DNA of 64,000 nt from Heterodera schachtii (Eukaryota; Nematoda; Chromadorea; Rhabditida; Heteroderidae): the NCBI GenBank assembly GCA_023374025.1, contig SIJG01000108.1, positions 387,937 to 451,936 of the forward strand, given 5' to 3'. The translations under genes and the position numbers were made by a program. The notes below the pieces were generated by a model. The model saw only the letters and a program-made list of their open reading frames with translations. It searched no databases and was not told the origin of the DNA. Below are positions 45,601-58,705 of the stretch, one piece after another; positions within the stretch are counted from its first letter, which is position 1, and every line of letters starts with the position of its first letter.

Positions 45601-47565
45601 CTTATAGTGCAATCGAGTAAATGAATTTAGATTCTATTAAATAACTTTTTATATATCTAGGCAGGATTATATAGTAATATCTATTTTATTTTCTATTTTT
45701 ATTTATATTTCATCTGCCTGGTATTACTTGTCATGCTCATGTTCTTTATTAATAACGTATCCAAGCTCAGTTTGAAATGGTAATATATGTCTATATATAT
45801 ATATATGAGTTCTTAATAATATTCTATTTTCTTAATGTTTAAGTATAATTAATTTTTTATAGAATTTTAAAGATTAGTGTACAAATTTTTCTATAATTGA
45901 ATAATTTTATCCAAATAGATGTTACTACTTTATTAAAGTAAAAATTTTGACTGCTTTTATTTCTTTTAAAATTCTTGAAATAGTAGTCTGTATAATATAC
46001 TCCTTTCAAATTTAAAAATGCTCGTGTCTAAAACAAAAAATGATCGCAGATAAAGGTAGATGATTTATAAAAATATAATTTTAATGCAAATCTCATTAAA
46101 GACATACTACCTTCAACTAATTTTAATTTAAAAAATTTTCTTTTAAACAAATATATTTTTTTTTATTCAGAATTAACCACTTTATTTCTTATTTCTCTTT
46201 ATATGACCAAATTCATTTGTTTTAAATAAATATTAAAAAATTAAAATAAAAACACCCGTTAAATAACTCCTGCAATAAAGTTTTTTTTTTTGTTGACAAA
46301 ACAAAAATTATTATTTTTTTTGATTTTTGTGAATTTAAATATATAAACATTGCAACTTTTTCCATATTTTGAAACCGCATTTCATTTCGTTTTGTAATTT
46401 GATTGTTTACTGCCAGAAAATTTAATTTAGATCTTTTGTTTATTTTTGAGCTAACAGCTGTTTTATATTATCTTTGAAAATAAAATACTGATAATACTAA
46501 ACAAAAATAAAAATTATTTTTTATATTTCATAATTTTTTAAATTTATATTTCATTATCTTATTTAAAAAATTGATGAATTACTTTATTAGTAATTTTGTA
46601 GATATTTTTATCAAACATATTGCACAATCAATCGTCAAATCCAAGTGGGTTCGATAATTGCTTTTATTCCAAACCCCTTAATGTATAATATAATTTTATT
46701 ACTATTATTTTGGTCTTAAATTTAATAATTATTTATTTTTATTTTTTATTCATTATGTGATTTTGTTATTTTGTTATTTTTATTTTCTAATGATAATTTT
46801 TATTAAATTTATTTTTATAAATTATTTTTTGTTATAAGGTCCGCAGTTATTAATTTTTTCGGTTAAATAATTTTTTATTTTTAAAGTTCTTTGTCTTGTC
46901 TTTGTCAAAATTTTCTTGATTATCTTTTAACTTTAATTTTATATAGATGATAATTTTTTGTTTATTTTTAATAATAGGATTTCACTTGCTACGTTGTGGT
47001 TTCCACGCGTAGGTTGTTGGAGTTATATTCAATATAAAAATATAGTTATGAATAGTGATTAGTTTTATTATTATTATAAAATTTAGAATATATTTTTCTA
47101 GAAAAATTACCGTTGCATATCTCTTATTAAAACAATAGAATTACATTTTCTGTTCATTGATTGAAATTTTGAGCTTGTCATATTTGAAAATTTAATTCTT
47201 TTTATTTTTGTATTTTTCACGTAGATTATATTTAAATACAGATTGTGCAACTTCAAAATTTTTAATGAAAAAATCACACACTAACTCTATCGGCATCAAG
47301 TTCCACCATAAATTAATATTCGAGAAATGTTACGATATTATTTTTTAAATAATTTGAAACATGCGTTTATTTTTAAAAAAAGAAATTATATATTTAAAAT
47401 TTAATATGCACTCATTAAATTTAATATTTTTTGTAAGAACATATTTTTGGTTTTAAGTAACGGGTTCCATTGTTTAATGCATTACATAATTTAGTGCTTT
47501 CTGTAAACATTTTTTTATTACTTGTCCATTCTGTATAATTTAAATGATTATATTTTTATATATTA
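42661..47565. other. Very AT-rich, gene-poor DNA
   Basis: No gene recognised. A small GC-richer patch after ATTCTCAG at 43262-43305 reads ERYRFNHLHHK and could be a micro-exon. A TA run occurs at about 45793-45806. The stretch at 44870-44950 is related to 47763-47880, a diverged long AT-rich repeat. Confidence 0.4.
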
Positions 47566-47567
47566 AT

Positions 47568-47755
47568 TAGAGTGCCACGGGACTGGGAATTTTGGGCAAA
47601 CCCGGGACCGGGACCTTTTCGGGTTGAAAAACCAGGATTTTTTGCTAGTAAAACCAGGGAAAAACCGAGACTTGTCCCGGTCACAACCGCGACCATCGTA
47701 CTCAGTTGTCCCGCTATTTTCAGTACCAGTACCGGTACCGCTCTACTCTAATTTG
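47568..47755. repeat. CCGGGAC/GTACCGG phrase repeat with TTAGAGT ends
   Basis: Starts TTAGAGTGCCACGGGACTGG and ends CGGTACCGCTCTACTCTAA, roughly inverted, with many CCCGGGACCGGGACC-like phrases between. The first 20 bases recur at 48986-49006. No matching 8-bp target duplication was found, so the boundaries are unproven. A similar CCCGGTCCCG phrase cluster is at 56684-56775. Confidence 0.5.
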
Positions 47756-47902
47756 TACTATCGAAAATTAGTTATATTGTTGTTATTAATTTATTCATTA
47801 AATTTTTTACTAAGTAGACTGGATTAAAGTTAATTAAATTTATTTGACTAAATTTTCTGAAATTATTGTTATTTGTTTCTGAAACGATATAAATATGGCT
47901 AT

Positions 47903-49100
47903 TAAATTCTTGTTCCAAATCGCTGGTTATCACGTTCTTTTGCGCGACTGAAGAAGCATATTTTTTCAAAGTAAAATTCTGTTTAATTATCTTATTATAA
48001 AAATGTTTTTGTTATATTAATTTTTTATAAGGTTAACATAAATTGCATGTATTAATTTATTTATTTTAAACGAAAGAATTATTTTTAAAATTAATTTTGT
48101 TTTTATCAATTATTTTTGATGTCGTTTATTTATGATGGCTACATTCTTCGCCGCCACGGGTTGATCGTTCATTCTCGTTTTCATTATATCTTTTCAGATA
48201 AAATAAGCGCAAAAATTAATTTTATTAATATTAATTTTATTTTTTGATCGCATAAGGTGCAGCTATTCATAATTGCTTTATATTTTATTTTGTATACTCA
48301 TGTAGAATAGACTTTTTTTAATTCATTAATTATAAAAAAAAATAAATTTTGTTAAATTTATGACTTTTAGTTTACCGGCTTTTATATTTTATTTGATTAT
48401 ACAAAAAAACATTTGTTTTTTATTTTAATTTTATGAGCTTTTAAGTCATCATGCATGATGAAGGTAATTTGCTTACAAGTTTTCGGTCTTGGACATATTA
48501 ATTTTAACTTAATTAGAAAAAAAGTAGGTACATAATTTTTAATTTTAATTAATTTTATTTTATCTATTATGTTTGATAAAGTTTTTAATTCAATGAGTGA
48601 CTTAAGTTTTTTATACCTTTATTTTCAAATTAATAAAAAATAATAATTATCATAAATAATTTTGTTATAGAATAAACAAGTAATTGCTACTTTTAATTAT
48701 TTTTCATAATTAATTAAATATTAACCAACGTTTTATTTGATAATTCCATTTAACTATTAAAATACACTAGCATTTTGTGGAATATGGTTTTAAGGTTTCA
48801 TTAATTTCACTAATTTTTTCGTGTTTATTCAAATATTTTCCAGTTATTAATTTCGTTGGTTCGGTAAATAATAATATAAATTATTTCAAATTTATTAGGG
48901 AAATTATTTTTATATTATCCTTATTGCTTCTATTTATATATTAATATTTGTAATATAATTAAAATGATTCTATTTTATATATTAATTAGAGTGCCACGGA
49001 ACCGGGAAAATTCTTGTTCTACATCGCTGCATATCACGTTCTTTTGCGCGACTGAAGAAGCATATTTTTTCATAATTAAAATTCTGTTTAATTATAATGA
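47903..49100 (+). repeat. Direct duplicates of a ~95-bp segment
   Basis: Segments 47903-47998 and 49007-49100 share ATTCTTGTTC, TATCACGTTCTTTTGCGCGA and CTGAAGAAGCATATTTTTTC. The second copy follows directly after the TTAGAGTGCCACGG end sequence, so the two belong to one repeat family. The sequence between them is AT-rich; a GC-richer spot at 48134-48172 (DGYILRRHGLIVHSR) is the only exon-like piece. Confidence 0.65.
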
Positions 49101-52100
49101 GGGTTCATGATTTTAATATAATTTAAAAAATGTTGAAAGTTTTAAAATAGATTTTCAGATTTTTATAATTAATTTTTGTTGAATATATTTAAATTTATTT
49201 CTCATTTTTAATCTTTTTATCAATCGAAATATTAATCGTTGATCTATTGCTTTTATATTCTTTTTTTCAATAATTTTTGCATTTTATGCAAAGTCAAACT
49301 TCAAACAAAAAAAATTTGTGAAACAAAATATTATTCATGACTCTCTACCTTTAATTTTTTAAGTTGAAACAAGCCATTGGAACAATTCATTATTAAACTA
49401 TTATAAAATTTATTAAATTATACTTGAAAATTTATTATTTTATTTAACAATTTATTTCATTTATTTTATGATTAGTTTAATCATTTTAATTTTTTAAGAA
49501 TGTGTTTCTTCTTACTTTTGCGTCTAAATTTTTTGATAATATATTTCACCATTTACACTACATAATTAATTTTAATTATTTTTATTGATTTATTTTCTAA
49601 TTGTTTCTTTTTATTATTGTTCTTGTATGTATAACAATTTATTTTACAAATGCACTTTTTCGCTCTTGCTTTCGTAAGTGATATGTATCACATTCTCAAC
49701 AGCTTATAGTTGAATATTTAAATTAAATACATTATATTCATATGGTTTATTTTTTGATATGTTATTATATTAATTTTATAATTTTGATCGCATTTGTTTT
49801 GGTTTTTATAATTAAAATTTCATATTATCTTTCTTTTAAATTTAAATTTTTTGTATTGTTAATATTAATTTAGATTATTTTAATATAATTAAATAAATAA
49901 TACTTCTCTTTATTATATCAGATTCATTTATTTTTTTAAATTATAAAAATTTGATGTTTTTTGTTTTTAATAAAAATAAACAATATTTTCGACACGCTTT
50001 ATCAAAATTAAATAGAAATTAGCTTTGCAAGTTTGCGCAATTTTCATTATTGAACCCATTTTTATTCGTTTTCAATTTACCATTTAATTTTATAATTACA
50101 TTTTTTATGTAATTTTTTAGGGATGATCGTAGCTCCCCGTGACCTGAAACGCACGAAAAACATGTTTTTCTGTTGTTGTTAAGCTAATTTGAGTTAACGG
50201 TGCCTATTTTCTAGGCCTTTATTTTTAGAGCCTAAGAGCTTAAAGAATTTTTGAAAGAACTAATTTTTGTCTATTTTGGCATTTTCCCAAAATAATTTTA
50301 AAAAATGCAAAAAATATAGGCCTATAAATAAAAGATTTCTCAAAAATTTATCTTCTTCATAGAATTTGTGCTTTAAAATTTATTTAACTTAAAACTGATT
50401 TGGCCTAATTTTTTTTTACTTTTTTGATAAATTTTATCATTTTACACACCTAAAAATAAGATTTTTAGTGCCAATTTTAGGGTCTTTACAGTCTAGAGCC
50501 TACCTATTTTGGCAGTTTTTAGAGCCTAAAAATTTAATCCCTAGTCATAGTTACTGGCCGGATTTAAATGGACAAAAAAATCACAAAATATGTGATGAAA
50601 TATGGACAAAAAAGCTGAACATGGACAAAAAATATGAAAATATGGATAAAAATTTCTAGAAATTGGTTAGATTTTTTGAAAAAAATGCGTAAACCCATAA
50701 AAAAAAAATGTTTGACAAAAAAAAATCATTTTAATACATGAATATATAATACCTACTATCTTATTTTTTACAAAAAAAAAATAATGAACATAGAAAAAAT
50801 AGATAATTTTTTTTCAAAAAAATCACTTTTTTACAATAATTTTCTCTTGAAAATTTTTTGCACAATTTTTGGTATTCTTTACAAAATTTTCAGCTAGCAC
50901 AACTTGAGTTTAAATAATAAAAATTCATTAAATTTATTCAATACAATTATAAGTTTTTAATGCGTTCTAGATTTATATCGTTAAATATGCCTAAAATAAA
51001 AATCTATTTTTTGTATAAGTTAATTTATAACTGTTTATTTTGCTTTTATACCAAAATAAATTTTTGTGATTTCAACTTAATTCTTTTTTTATATATCGCA
51101 TAAGAAGATAATTTGAAAAATATAGACAAAAAAGTATAAATCCTAAATATTGTAAATTTTTAAGAAATTCGAAAATAGGTACAAAAATTTTCTTACTCGA
51201 TTTCTATTTAAAATAAAAGTTTCTTTGAGAATTCTATCTTTTTTGCGATTTTTTCTATCATACGACATTAAATTTTATTAAAATTTATTAAAGTTTTTTG
51301 TCAGCAGTATTTTTAAATTATATTTAATAATTACTATTTTTATTAATTTTTAGTTTCTCTCCAATAAAAGTCTCTTAATTTATTTATTTTTAAAATTATC
51401 TAATTATGGATTATCTGAAAGAATTGACTCTTAATATTCATAATAATAACGTTATAATTGTTAAATTAAGTTTTTTTAAGTAGAAATTTAATTAATCAAG
51501 TCGAATGCATGCGCCTGTTGACATAGTCTTCCTGTCATTCTTAAATTGTTTTATAGTTTATAAAATATTTTTTTCATTTGTAAATAATTATTCAAAAATA
51601 TCATAATTAATTTGGCTAAATTAATAGTTTTTATTTAATATTTCATTTCATTCCTTTCCTTTTTTAAATTTATATAAATTAATATTAATTATGAAATTGT
51701 AATTTGAACTATTATTTATTTAATTTCATGTTGTCGTTCGCAGTTTCATCGTAGTTCTAGATGAGGTATTACAATGATTCGCTTTCTTTATTCGCTTACC
51801 ATTTTGCTTTATTTTTTTCTATCTGACTTTAAATAATTGGATTCAATTATAATTTATTTTCAAAATAATTAGAATTTAAAATATTATCTTTTAAAGTTTT
51901 ATTTGTTTTTAATTTGAATAAATAATTAGATTAAAATTTTCATTTCTTTTCTACTGGCATTTTTATTTTAATTTATGTTATTTAACCTTATAAAAGATGT
52001 ATGGATACTTCTGATGATTAAACCAACTAATTCTTATCGTTTGGTTACTTTTGTTTTGTTGATTTATAAATTAACTTTTGTTTAAATACGTATAATAAAT

Positions 52101-53846
52101 GTTCGTAAAAATTACTTTATTTTATAAATTGCTATGAAGTTAATATTTGTAACAACCAATAAATTATAAGACCTTAATGATTTCTAAGGTAAGAGTTCAG
52201 ATATAAATATATTTATATTTTTAAACATTAATTTAATTCCTCACACACAATCTGGAGAGATAATATTGTTTAATTTAAAACATAATATTTTTGATTTTTA
52301 TAAATATATCGATTAGCAACAGACTAATTAAATATTTATAATTTAAATGCATAATTTTTATTTCTCTGATCCTAATAATTAATTGTGATTAATATTTTGA
52401 ATAATTATTATTTTTTAAATTTTGCTTAAACTTTATATGAATTTTTGGTTTATGAGAGGATATAAATAAATGGTTATTACAATTGAATGTAGAAAGTAAA
52501 GCAGTCACTCTAATTTAAAAATTCTTGCATTATTAAGTATTCTAAAAACAAATAAATATTTTGTTACTAAAATGATTTTCAATATTTCAATTTTTTTTTA
52601 GTATTTATTTAGAATGTTAGGGCATCATATTTTGTAAGCTTTATTTCTTTAATTTGACTGTTAGCGGATCCGTTTTAATTATTATTTTTTCTTTTTCATA
52701 GATTTTTTCATTTCCTAAAAATATTTTTTGTGATTGAATTCTTATAAATTAAATAAAATATATGGATTATGGCTTATTTTTTCCCAACTTGTTGTAAATA
52801 AGAACAATCCATTTTGAATTAAAAAAACTAATATATTAATTAAATATTTTATTGAGTTTTATTTATATATTTCATATTATATTAATTTATAAATCGTTTT
52901 ATTATAATTTAAAATTATGAATTTTAATGTTTTATGAATAAATCAGAAATTGTCGCCGTTTGTATGCCTAGCCTTCTCGCATTCTTGATTCACTGAGATT
53001 TTATAAAAAAAAGTAAATAATTTGGCATTTTAATAAATTTTTAAATTTTCTAATATACATTATTTTCTAATTTTTTTCTTAACTTTTTGCCAATTTTACC
53101 GTGTATATTATCTTCTCGAATTTTTTAATACTGTATAATATTAATTTATTATTAAAAATATTTCTTTGCATTTTAATGAATTTTATAAATATTTAAATAA
53201 TAATTCATATTGTTATTTAAATTCAATAAAATTATTTCTATAAAATAAAATATAATGTGTATAAATAAATTATTATATTATTTTTAAATAACAGTTTTTG
53301 ATGTTAGTTATCAGTAAAAAATCTGTTGCAACTTTTAATTTTTTAATTATATTTCCTATAATGCTATATTATTTAATTCCTAAATTTTTAAAAAATAAGA
53401 GAGAAAAAAGAGAAAATATTATTAATAGCCTAATTTAATAACAAATTATATCTATAAAAATTTACAATTTAAAATAACGGAAATGTAATTTAAATTAAAT
53501 ATTATAAACAAGAAATTAATGCTTCAGCAGTATTCTTAGTACCATTATGTACTTATTATACGGGAACTGGTGCTTTTGAAATATTTGAAATAAATTCCAT
53601 TCTTGTGTTATAATTCTTTTGAAGGTAATTATTTTTATATGAAGAAAAACTTCATTGCTAAAATTGTTTTCAAATTAAATATGAATGAAATTTAAAATTT
53701 TTGAATTAATGCATATTTTCATTTAGATTTAATAAATAAAAAAAGATTTAATTTAAATGAATGTTTATGAATTAAATCGTAGCTAAATTTATTTAAACTA
53801 TTATTTAATTTTATTTTCATGTTCTGTTCCTGGGTGTTCGGCGTGG
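49101..53846. other. Very AT-rich, gene-poor DNA with hAT-like fragments
   Basis: No gene recognised. 50553-50900 resembles the 16749-17115 element: CCGGATTTAAATGGACAAAA at its start and a ttttttgcacaatttttggt block at about 50850, but without a matching second terminus. 50122-50543 is bounded by TAGGGAT and ATCCCTA and contains GAGCCTAAAAAT phrases; the flanking 8-mers differ. A micro-exon-like CGCAG..GATGAGGTATT lies at 51737-51772. Confidence 0.45.
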
Positions 53847-54549
53847 TAGCGCGACATTTGCGCCGCAGACACTTGCGCCGCGACACTTGCGCCGCCCAGC
53901 CAAATCGACATTTGCGCCGCAGACACTTGCGCAGTGACTTTTGCGCCGCTGACACTTGCGCCGCGACTTTTGCGCCGCAGACACTTGCGCCGCCTAGCCA
54001 AATCGACATTTGCGCCGATAAAAATTTTTTTTTTTTAATTTGCAACAATTTATTAACGCTAATATTTGATAAAACCCTAATAAAAGTTAGCAAATGGCTA
54101 ATCACAAAGATAAATGTTATTTTTTTATTTAATTTGACATTACTTTGAAAAAACTGGATGGGGGGAAAAGAATCTTTTTCTGAAGGTATTGTGCCATCTG
54201 AAGTTTTTACAAATAATTTTTTATTATTCACGAAATTTTTTTGACCCCTCTATTCCGTTATTTCTCCTTTGTTGATCAAATATCACAGAATCATGCTGAT
54301 TCCATCGACTTGGGTGAACGTCTATCTTTGTGATTAGCCATTTGCTAACTTTTATTAGGGTTTTATCAAACATTAGCGTTAATAAATTGTTGCAAATTAA
54401 AAAAAAAATTTTTATCGGCGCAAATGTCGATTTGGCTAGGCGGCGCAAGTGTCTGCGGCGCAAAAGTCGCGGCGCAAGTGTCAGCGGCGCAAAAGTCACT
54501 GCGCAAGTGTCTGCGGCGCAAATGTCCGCGGCGCAAATGTCGGCGTTCC
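53847..54549. mobile_element. Foldback (MULE-like) element built of TTGCGCCGC phrases
   Basis: Inverted arms at about 53857-54120 and 54318-54545 are nearly identical; the spacer is about 200 bases and non-coding. The direct repeat TTCGGCGTGG flanks it at 53837-53846 and 54550-54559 (9-10 bp, Mutator-like). The outer half of each arm consists of about 12 copies of a 13-15-base phrase (gacacttgcgccgc, gacatttgcgccgc, gacttttgcgccgc); the inner half is unique AT-rich sequence. Frames across it are repeats, not genes. Confidence 0.88.
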
Positions 54550-54625
54550 TTCGGCGTGGATTTGTCTCGCCTTTTATTTTTAATAAATGTATTTTGAATT
54601 TCGCTGATCCATAATTTGTTTCGAA

Positions 54626-54722
54626 CCAATTGATCGTTTTACGAAACGCGCTGGCCGTTTTACAAAACGCGCATGATTAGTAGTATTCATGGTGGCCGTT
54701 TTACGAAACACACTAGCACCGT
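54626..54722. repeat. GGCCGTTTTACGAAACGCG phrase cluster
   Basis: Three copies of a GCCGTTTTACRAAACRC phrase within 100 bases, ending CACTAGCACCGTC. The arrangement resembles the terminus of the 7700-8481 foldback element (GGTGCTAGGTCGTTTC..). Likely one end of a degraded element. Confidence 0.55.
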
Positions 54723-57700
54723 CTTTAAACTGATTTTTTCATGGATAATAATTTATTTTTAATTAAGTAATATTTTGAGAATATTTAAATACAAGATCTT
54801 CGATTGTTTAACAGTGTTTGATTAAATTTTAATAATAATTTTTGTTTTGATTTTTCAAAGTAATTTATAAAATTATAAAAATACAAACCTAAGTAAATTT
54901 AGTTTTGAACAATATTCTCAGCACCAATTTTAACGAAAATTAAAGTTATAAAGTTTTGTCTACATATATTATTCATTTTTATACGAAATACGCTATCCGA
55001 TAGGGTTTGCCATGACTGAGTAAATCTCTTGGCAAACCTTCAAATTTCTAATGAAATAAAATAAAATTATATTTGATTTTAATTATATATTGTATATAAA
55101 AATATTTATTTTTTCATAATTTATTGTATACTTATTTCAAAATTATAAATTCATAAGTTGAGTTAGTTTTAATAAAATAAAAGTTTATGATATCACTTAA
55201 AAATAGATTTTCTCTATCTTAATTTTTAAAATTTTTACAAAATCATATTATGTTTATTAAATCTCAACAAGATTAATTATTGGCGATAACTTTTTTGAAC
55301 TATTGAATATTTTTGTAAAGATCAATAAAGAATTCCTCGTGCTTTACAATTATATCATTAATCTTTTTAATTTTCGAGAAATCAAAAAATTCTCACGGTG
55401 TTTTTCTCTTTAAAACATTTTCATCCGAATTAATTGAATTGATGTTCTAAGAATTATGTTGTATTAAAAATTATTAAATTTATAAAATATATTTTTTAGA
55501 ATTTCATTTTTTATTCTTGAACATAAGATTTGAAATTTACTTCGATTTATATATTTTTGATTTCTTATATTTTTTTGAGTTTGCAATGCTTTTATAAATT
55601 ATAAAATATTTCACAAGTTTATAACAGCATAAAAAATCATTTATTTTCACATCAATAAACTAATGTAGTTTTTGTTAATATTATTATAATTTTCGGGCAT
55701 GAATAATTGACTCGGTTATTATTTTATTTGTTATTAAGCTTATTAAACGTTCTAATTATTTCTTTTTCTTTATTTTTTAGTATTTTCATTTAAATTGCTT
55801 AAACTATTTTTAAACCTATTTAGAGAAAATACGACACCAAACTTAGATTTTTAAAAACAAGCACCTTGAATTTTGTTTTTACACAGCGCCCAGAAAATGG
55901 TCATCTTTACCAAAAATATTTTACATGTGTAGCAGGGGTGGGACAACTCACGCCTCTCGCCTTTCGCCAACTCTCGGCATTTTTGGGACTCTCACCTCTC
56001 ACATCTCGTTTTTTGGGACGAGAGGCGAGAGGTGAAAATACACCCCTAAGATTGAACTTTTGAGCAGTCAGAAAAATATTTAATTTTACGCGAAAAAACA
56101 TCATAAATCTCTTTCTCTGATTCATTAATTTGTCTTAAAATTAAATAATATTATTTTTGTATAACTAAATTAAAATGTGGTCTGTGGCTAAACCTTCTTC
56201 CTTTCATTTTCATTATTTTTCGCTTGAGTTCAATTCCCCAACTGAATATAAATTTTTTTTTCATTATTTCAATTCAAATTTAATTAATAAAATTATTTCA
56301 ACTTAAAAATTATTATTTTTCTTTTTTGAAACTGCCTAAAAACGCAAATTTAACCAAATAAATGCTCAAATTTCAAAATTTTTTCGGCGGCGCCTAACGG
56401 CACCGCCGGACCCCGCCCCTGCCCCTAATGTTCCAAAAAAGTTTTTTGAAAACAAAGCGCTCAAAAAGAGCGATTAAAAAGCAAAATTTTAGAGATTTCA
56501 ATTTATTAAAAAATAGAAAATTCTCAAAGAAATTTTTATTTTTTGTCCATTAAATAAAAAAATACTCAATATTTACATAGAGAAATATTTTATAGTGTTT
56601 AAACTATCATTAATCTATGCATTTTGATGAAAATTTTAGGAATTTTTCAAATTTTTTTCAAAAAATTTTTCTCTTGGAAAATTCCCGGTTTGTCCCGGCT
56701 TCTTCGCGGTCCCGGTCCCGACTTTTCTGGTCCCGCTAAGTCCCGGTCCTGGTTTTTGTCAAAAATTTTTTCCCGGCTGCGTCTATCGACACCGCCGGAC
56801 CCCAACTGTCTCCGAAGTTTAAAAACGCACCGCAAAAAAAAAAAAACCGGCTTCTCGTCCTCTCGTCTATCGCCAACTCTCGTGATTTTTGGGACTATCG
56901 CCTCTCGCCAAACTCTTGCTCTCGTCTTTTTTTAATTTATTGTTTGGAGTATAATATCAATTTATTAAATTTTTTCTTGGCGTCATACACAGCCAAAATT
57001 TGTCTAATTCGTTGTGACGTCTTTAATTAAAATTTAATCTTTTCTTTTAATATTTTTAGTAGAAGACAGGTCAAAAGATTTTTAATAATTTAATATTTTT
57101 ACGAGGCAATTAAGAATTTTATTTGTTGATCCTGATTTAAAAATATTATTTTTATTTTAAATTATGTCAGCTCATCTTTAAAACTTTACTTTTAATATTA
57201 CTACGAAATTAAATTTTCCCATCTTTCTCTTTTCGGCTTTGATTAGAAAGCTTGGTGCCATGAGAAAAAAATTCGAATCTTCAAACTTATGAAAAGATTT
57301 AATTAATTATTTAATAAATTATGTTCAATTCCGACAATGTTTTTCATTTTACTAGATTAAATTTTTATTTTATCAAATGAACTTTTATTTCTTTAATTAA
57401 TATTTAAACACAAATCGCGCTGTTATTTGGCTTTAAGTTGAGGAATATGTATGTGCCATAATCAGATTATATTGGAATCGTTTATTTTGTAAAATACAAA
57501 TTTTATATTGACTTAATAAATCATTTTTTATTTACTTTTAATCGGTCGATTTTAATATTTTACTTTTTTTTGTATGTAAAAAGAAATCAATTTGATTAGC
57601 TTCTTAAGTGTATTCTGTTTTTTGAATTTATTGATGAGAACGACATTTCAAATTTGTACTTCAATCAATCAATATAAGAAAGTAAAGAAATGCCCAACTT

Positions 57701-58600
57701 TTTTATCAATCTGCAACAATAAAAATGTTTACATAAATTTGAAAGGAAAGTGCGAAATTAAAAAATTTATAAATTATTCAAAACATTTTATTATTAAAAA
57801 AGAAATTTATTATTAAAAGAAAATATTAAACTAATAGAATATAAATTTATCTTGTAGAGAATTCAGACTTTACGGTAATGCATAAAAATTTTTAAAAATA
57901 TATAAATCACTGATAATAAATATTCAAATATACTTTTAACTTTCGTTAATAATTTGAGTATAAAAAAAGTAAACCGCGTTAAAATGGAAAACAAGAATAC
58001 AAAAAAATGAAAATTTGTAATTAAAGTTATTTACCGTTAAGCAGGCCCATTAACCACAGTTAAATTAGAAATGGTTAAGCATTAACCACAGTTAAAAACG
58101 GTAAGACAAAACTACGGTTAAAAAGTTTGGAAAATACAGAGCTTTAATAAGGCTGACAATGAGCTTTTGAGTTTTTTAAACTTTTTCTGGGGCTTTGTCC
58201 GATGAGAAAAGTAAAAAAATTAATATTATCTTCAGAAAGTTTTATCAGTATTTATTATTAATTACTACAAAAATTTAAATTTATTCATTTTTTTAATCTT
58301 AAAAGAAGACTAATTTTTTAATAATATTTAATAATTTCAATAAAACATTATTTATTAAATAAAAATTTGGTCGCAATTTGATAAACAGAATTTTCTGTAT
58401 AAAAGTTAAATGGAGTCACAAATATTTAATATTTGGATTATATTAATTTGATACAAATACAAATACAAATAAACCATAATAATAATAATAAATGAAGTTA
58501 AAAATATTAATAATGACAAAAGTAAAAAAATAGACAGAAATCGTATCGTATTTTTCTGAAGTTAAATTTTTTCATAAATTACATTTGGTTAAACTAATAA
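54723..58600. other. AT-rich DNA with three phrase-repeat patches
   Basis: No gene recognised. 55935-56035 has CCTCTCGCC phrases and an inverted pair (CACCTCTCACATCTCG against CGAGAGGCGAGAGGTG); it starts CAGGGGTGGGACAACTC, a hAT-like end. 56684-56775 has GTCCCGGTCC phrases. 56845-56930 repeats TCTCGCC phrases again. Confidence 0.45.
56385..56408. repeat. GC-rich 24-bp dyad, copy near 56.4 kb
   Basis: CGGCGGCGCCTAACGGCACC then GCCGGACCCC, followed within 40 bases by gttttttgaaaac, as at the 15.9-kb copy. A second, degenerate copy (CCGGCTGCGTCTATCGACACC) lies at 56773-56799. Confidence 0.85.
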
Positions 58601-58608
58601 TTATTATG

Positions 58609-58705
58609 GACCGGATTTATATGATGAAAAAATCGCAAAATATGGACGAAATATGTACAAAAAATATGAAAAGATGGACAAAAAATTTCTGAAAATTGGT
58701 TTATT
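58609..58705. repeat. Fragment related to the 16749-17115 hAT element
   Basis: GGACCGGATTTATATGATG, then AAAATCGCAAAATATGGACG phrases, matches the inverse of the right end of the 16749-17115 element. No second terminus or target duplication was seen. Confidence 0.6.

Noticed and set aside
47568..47755. Proposed hAT element with TTAGAGT ends
   Set aside because: Ends are only roughly inverted and the flanking 8-mers (ATATTAAT, ATTTGTAC) do not match, so it is kept only as a repeat.
50122..50543. Proposed hAT element bounded by TAGGGAT and ATCCCTA
   Set aside because: Beyond seven bases the termini differ and there is no target duplication; probably two unrelated fragments.
53719..54629. Several frames of 66-170 codons rich in RR and CAA-type repeats
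   Set aside because: They are translations of the TTGCGCCGC phrases in the foldback arms, present in mirror image on both strands.
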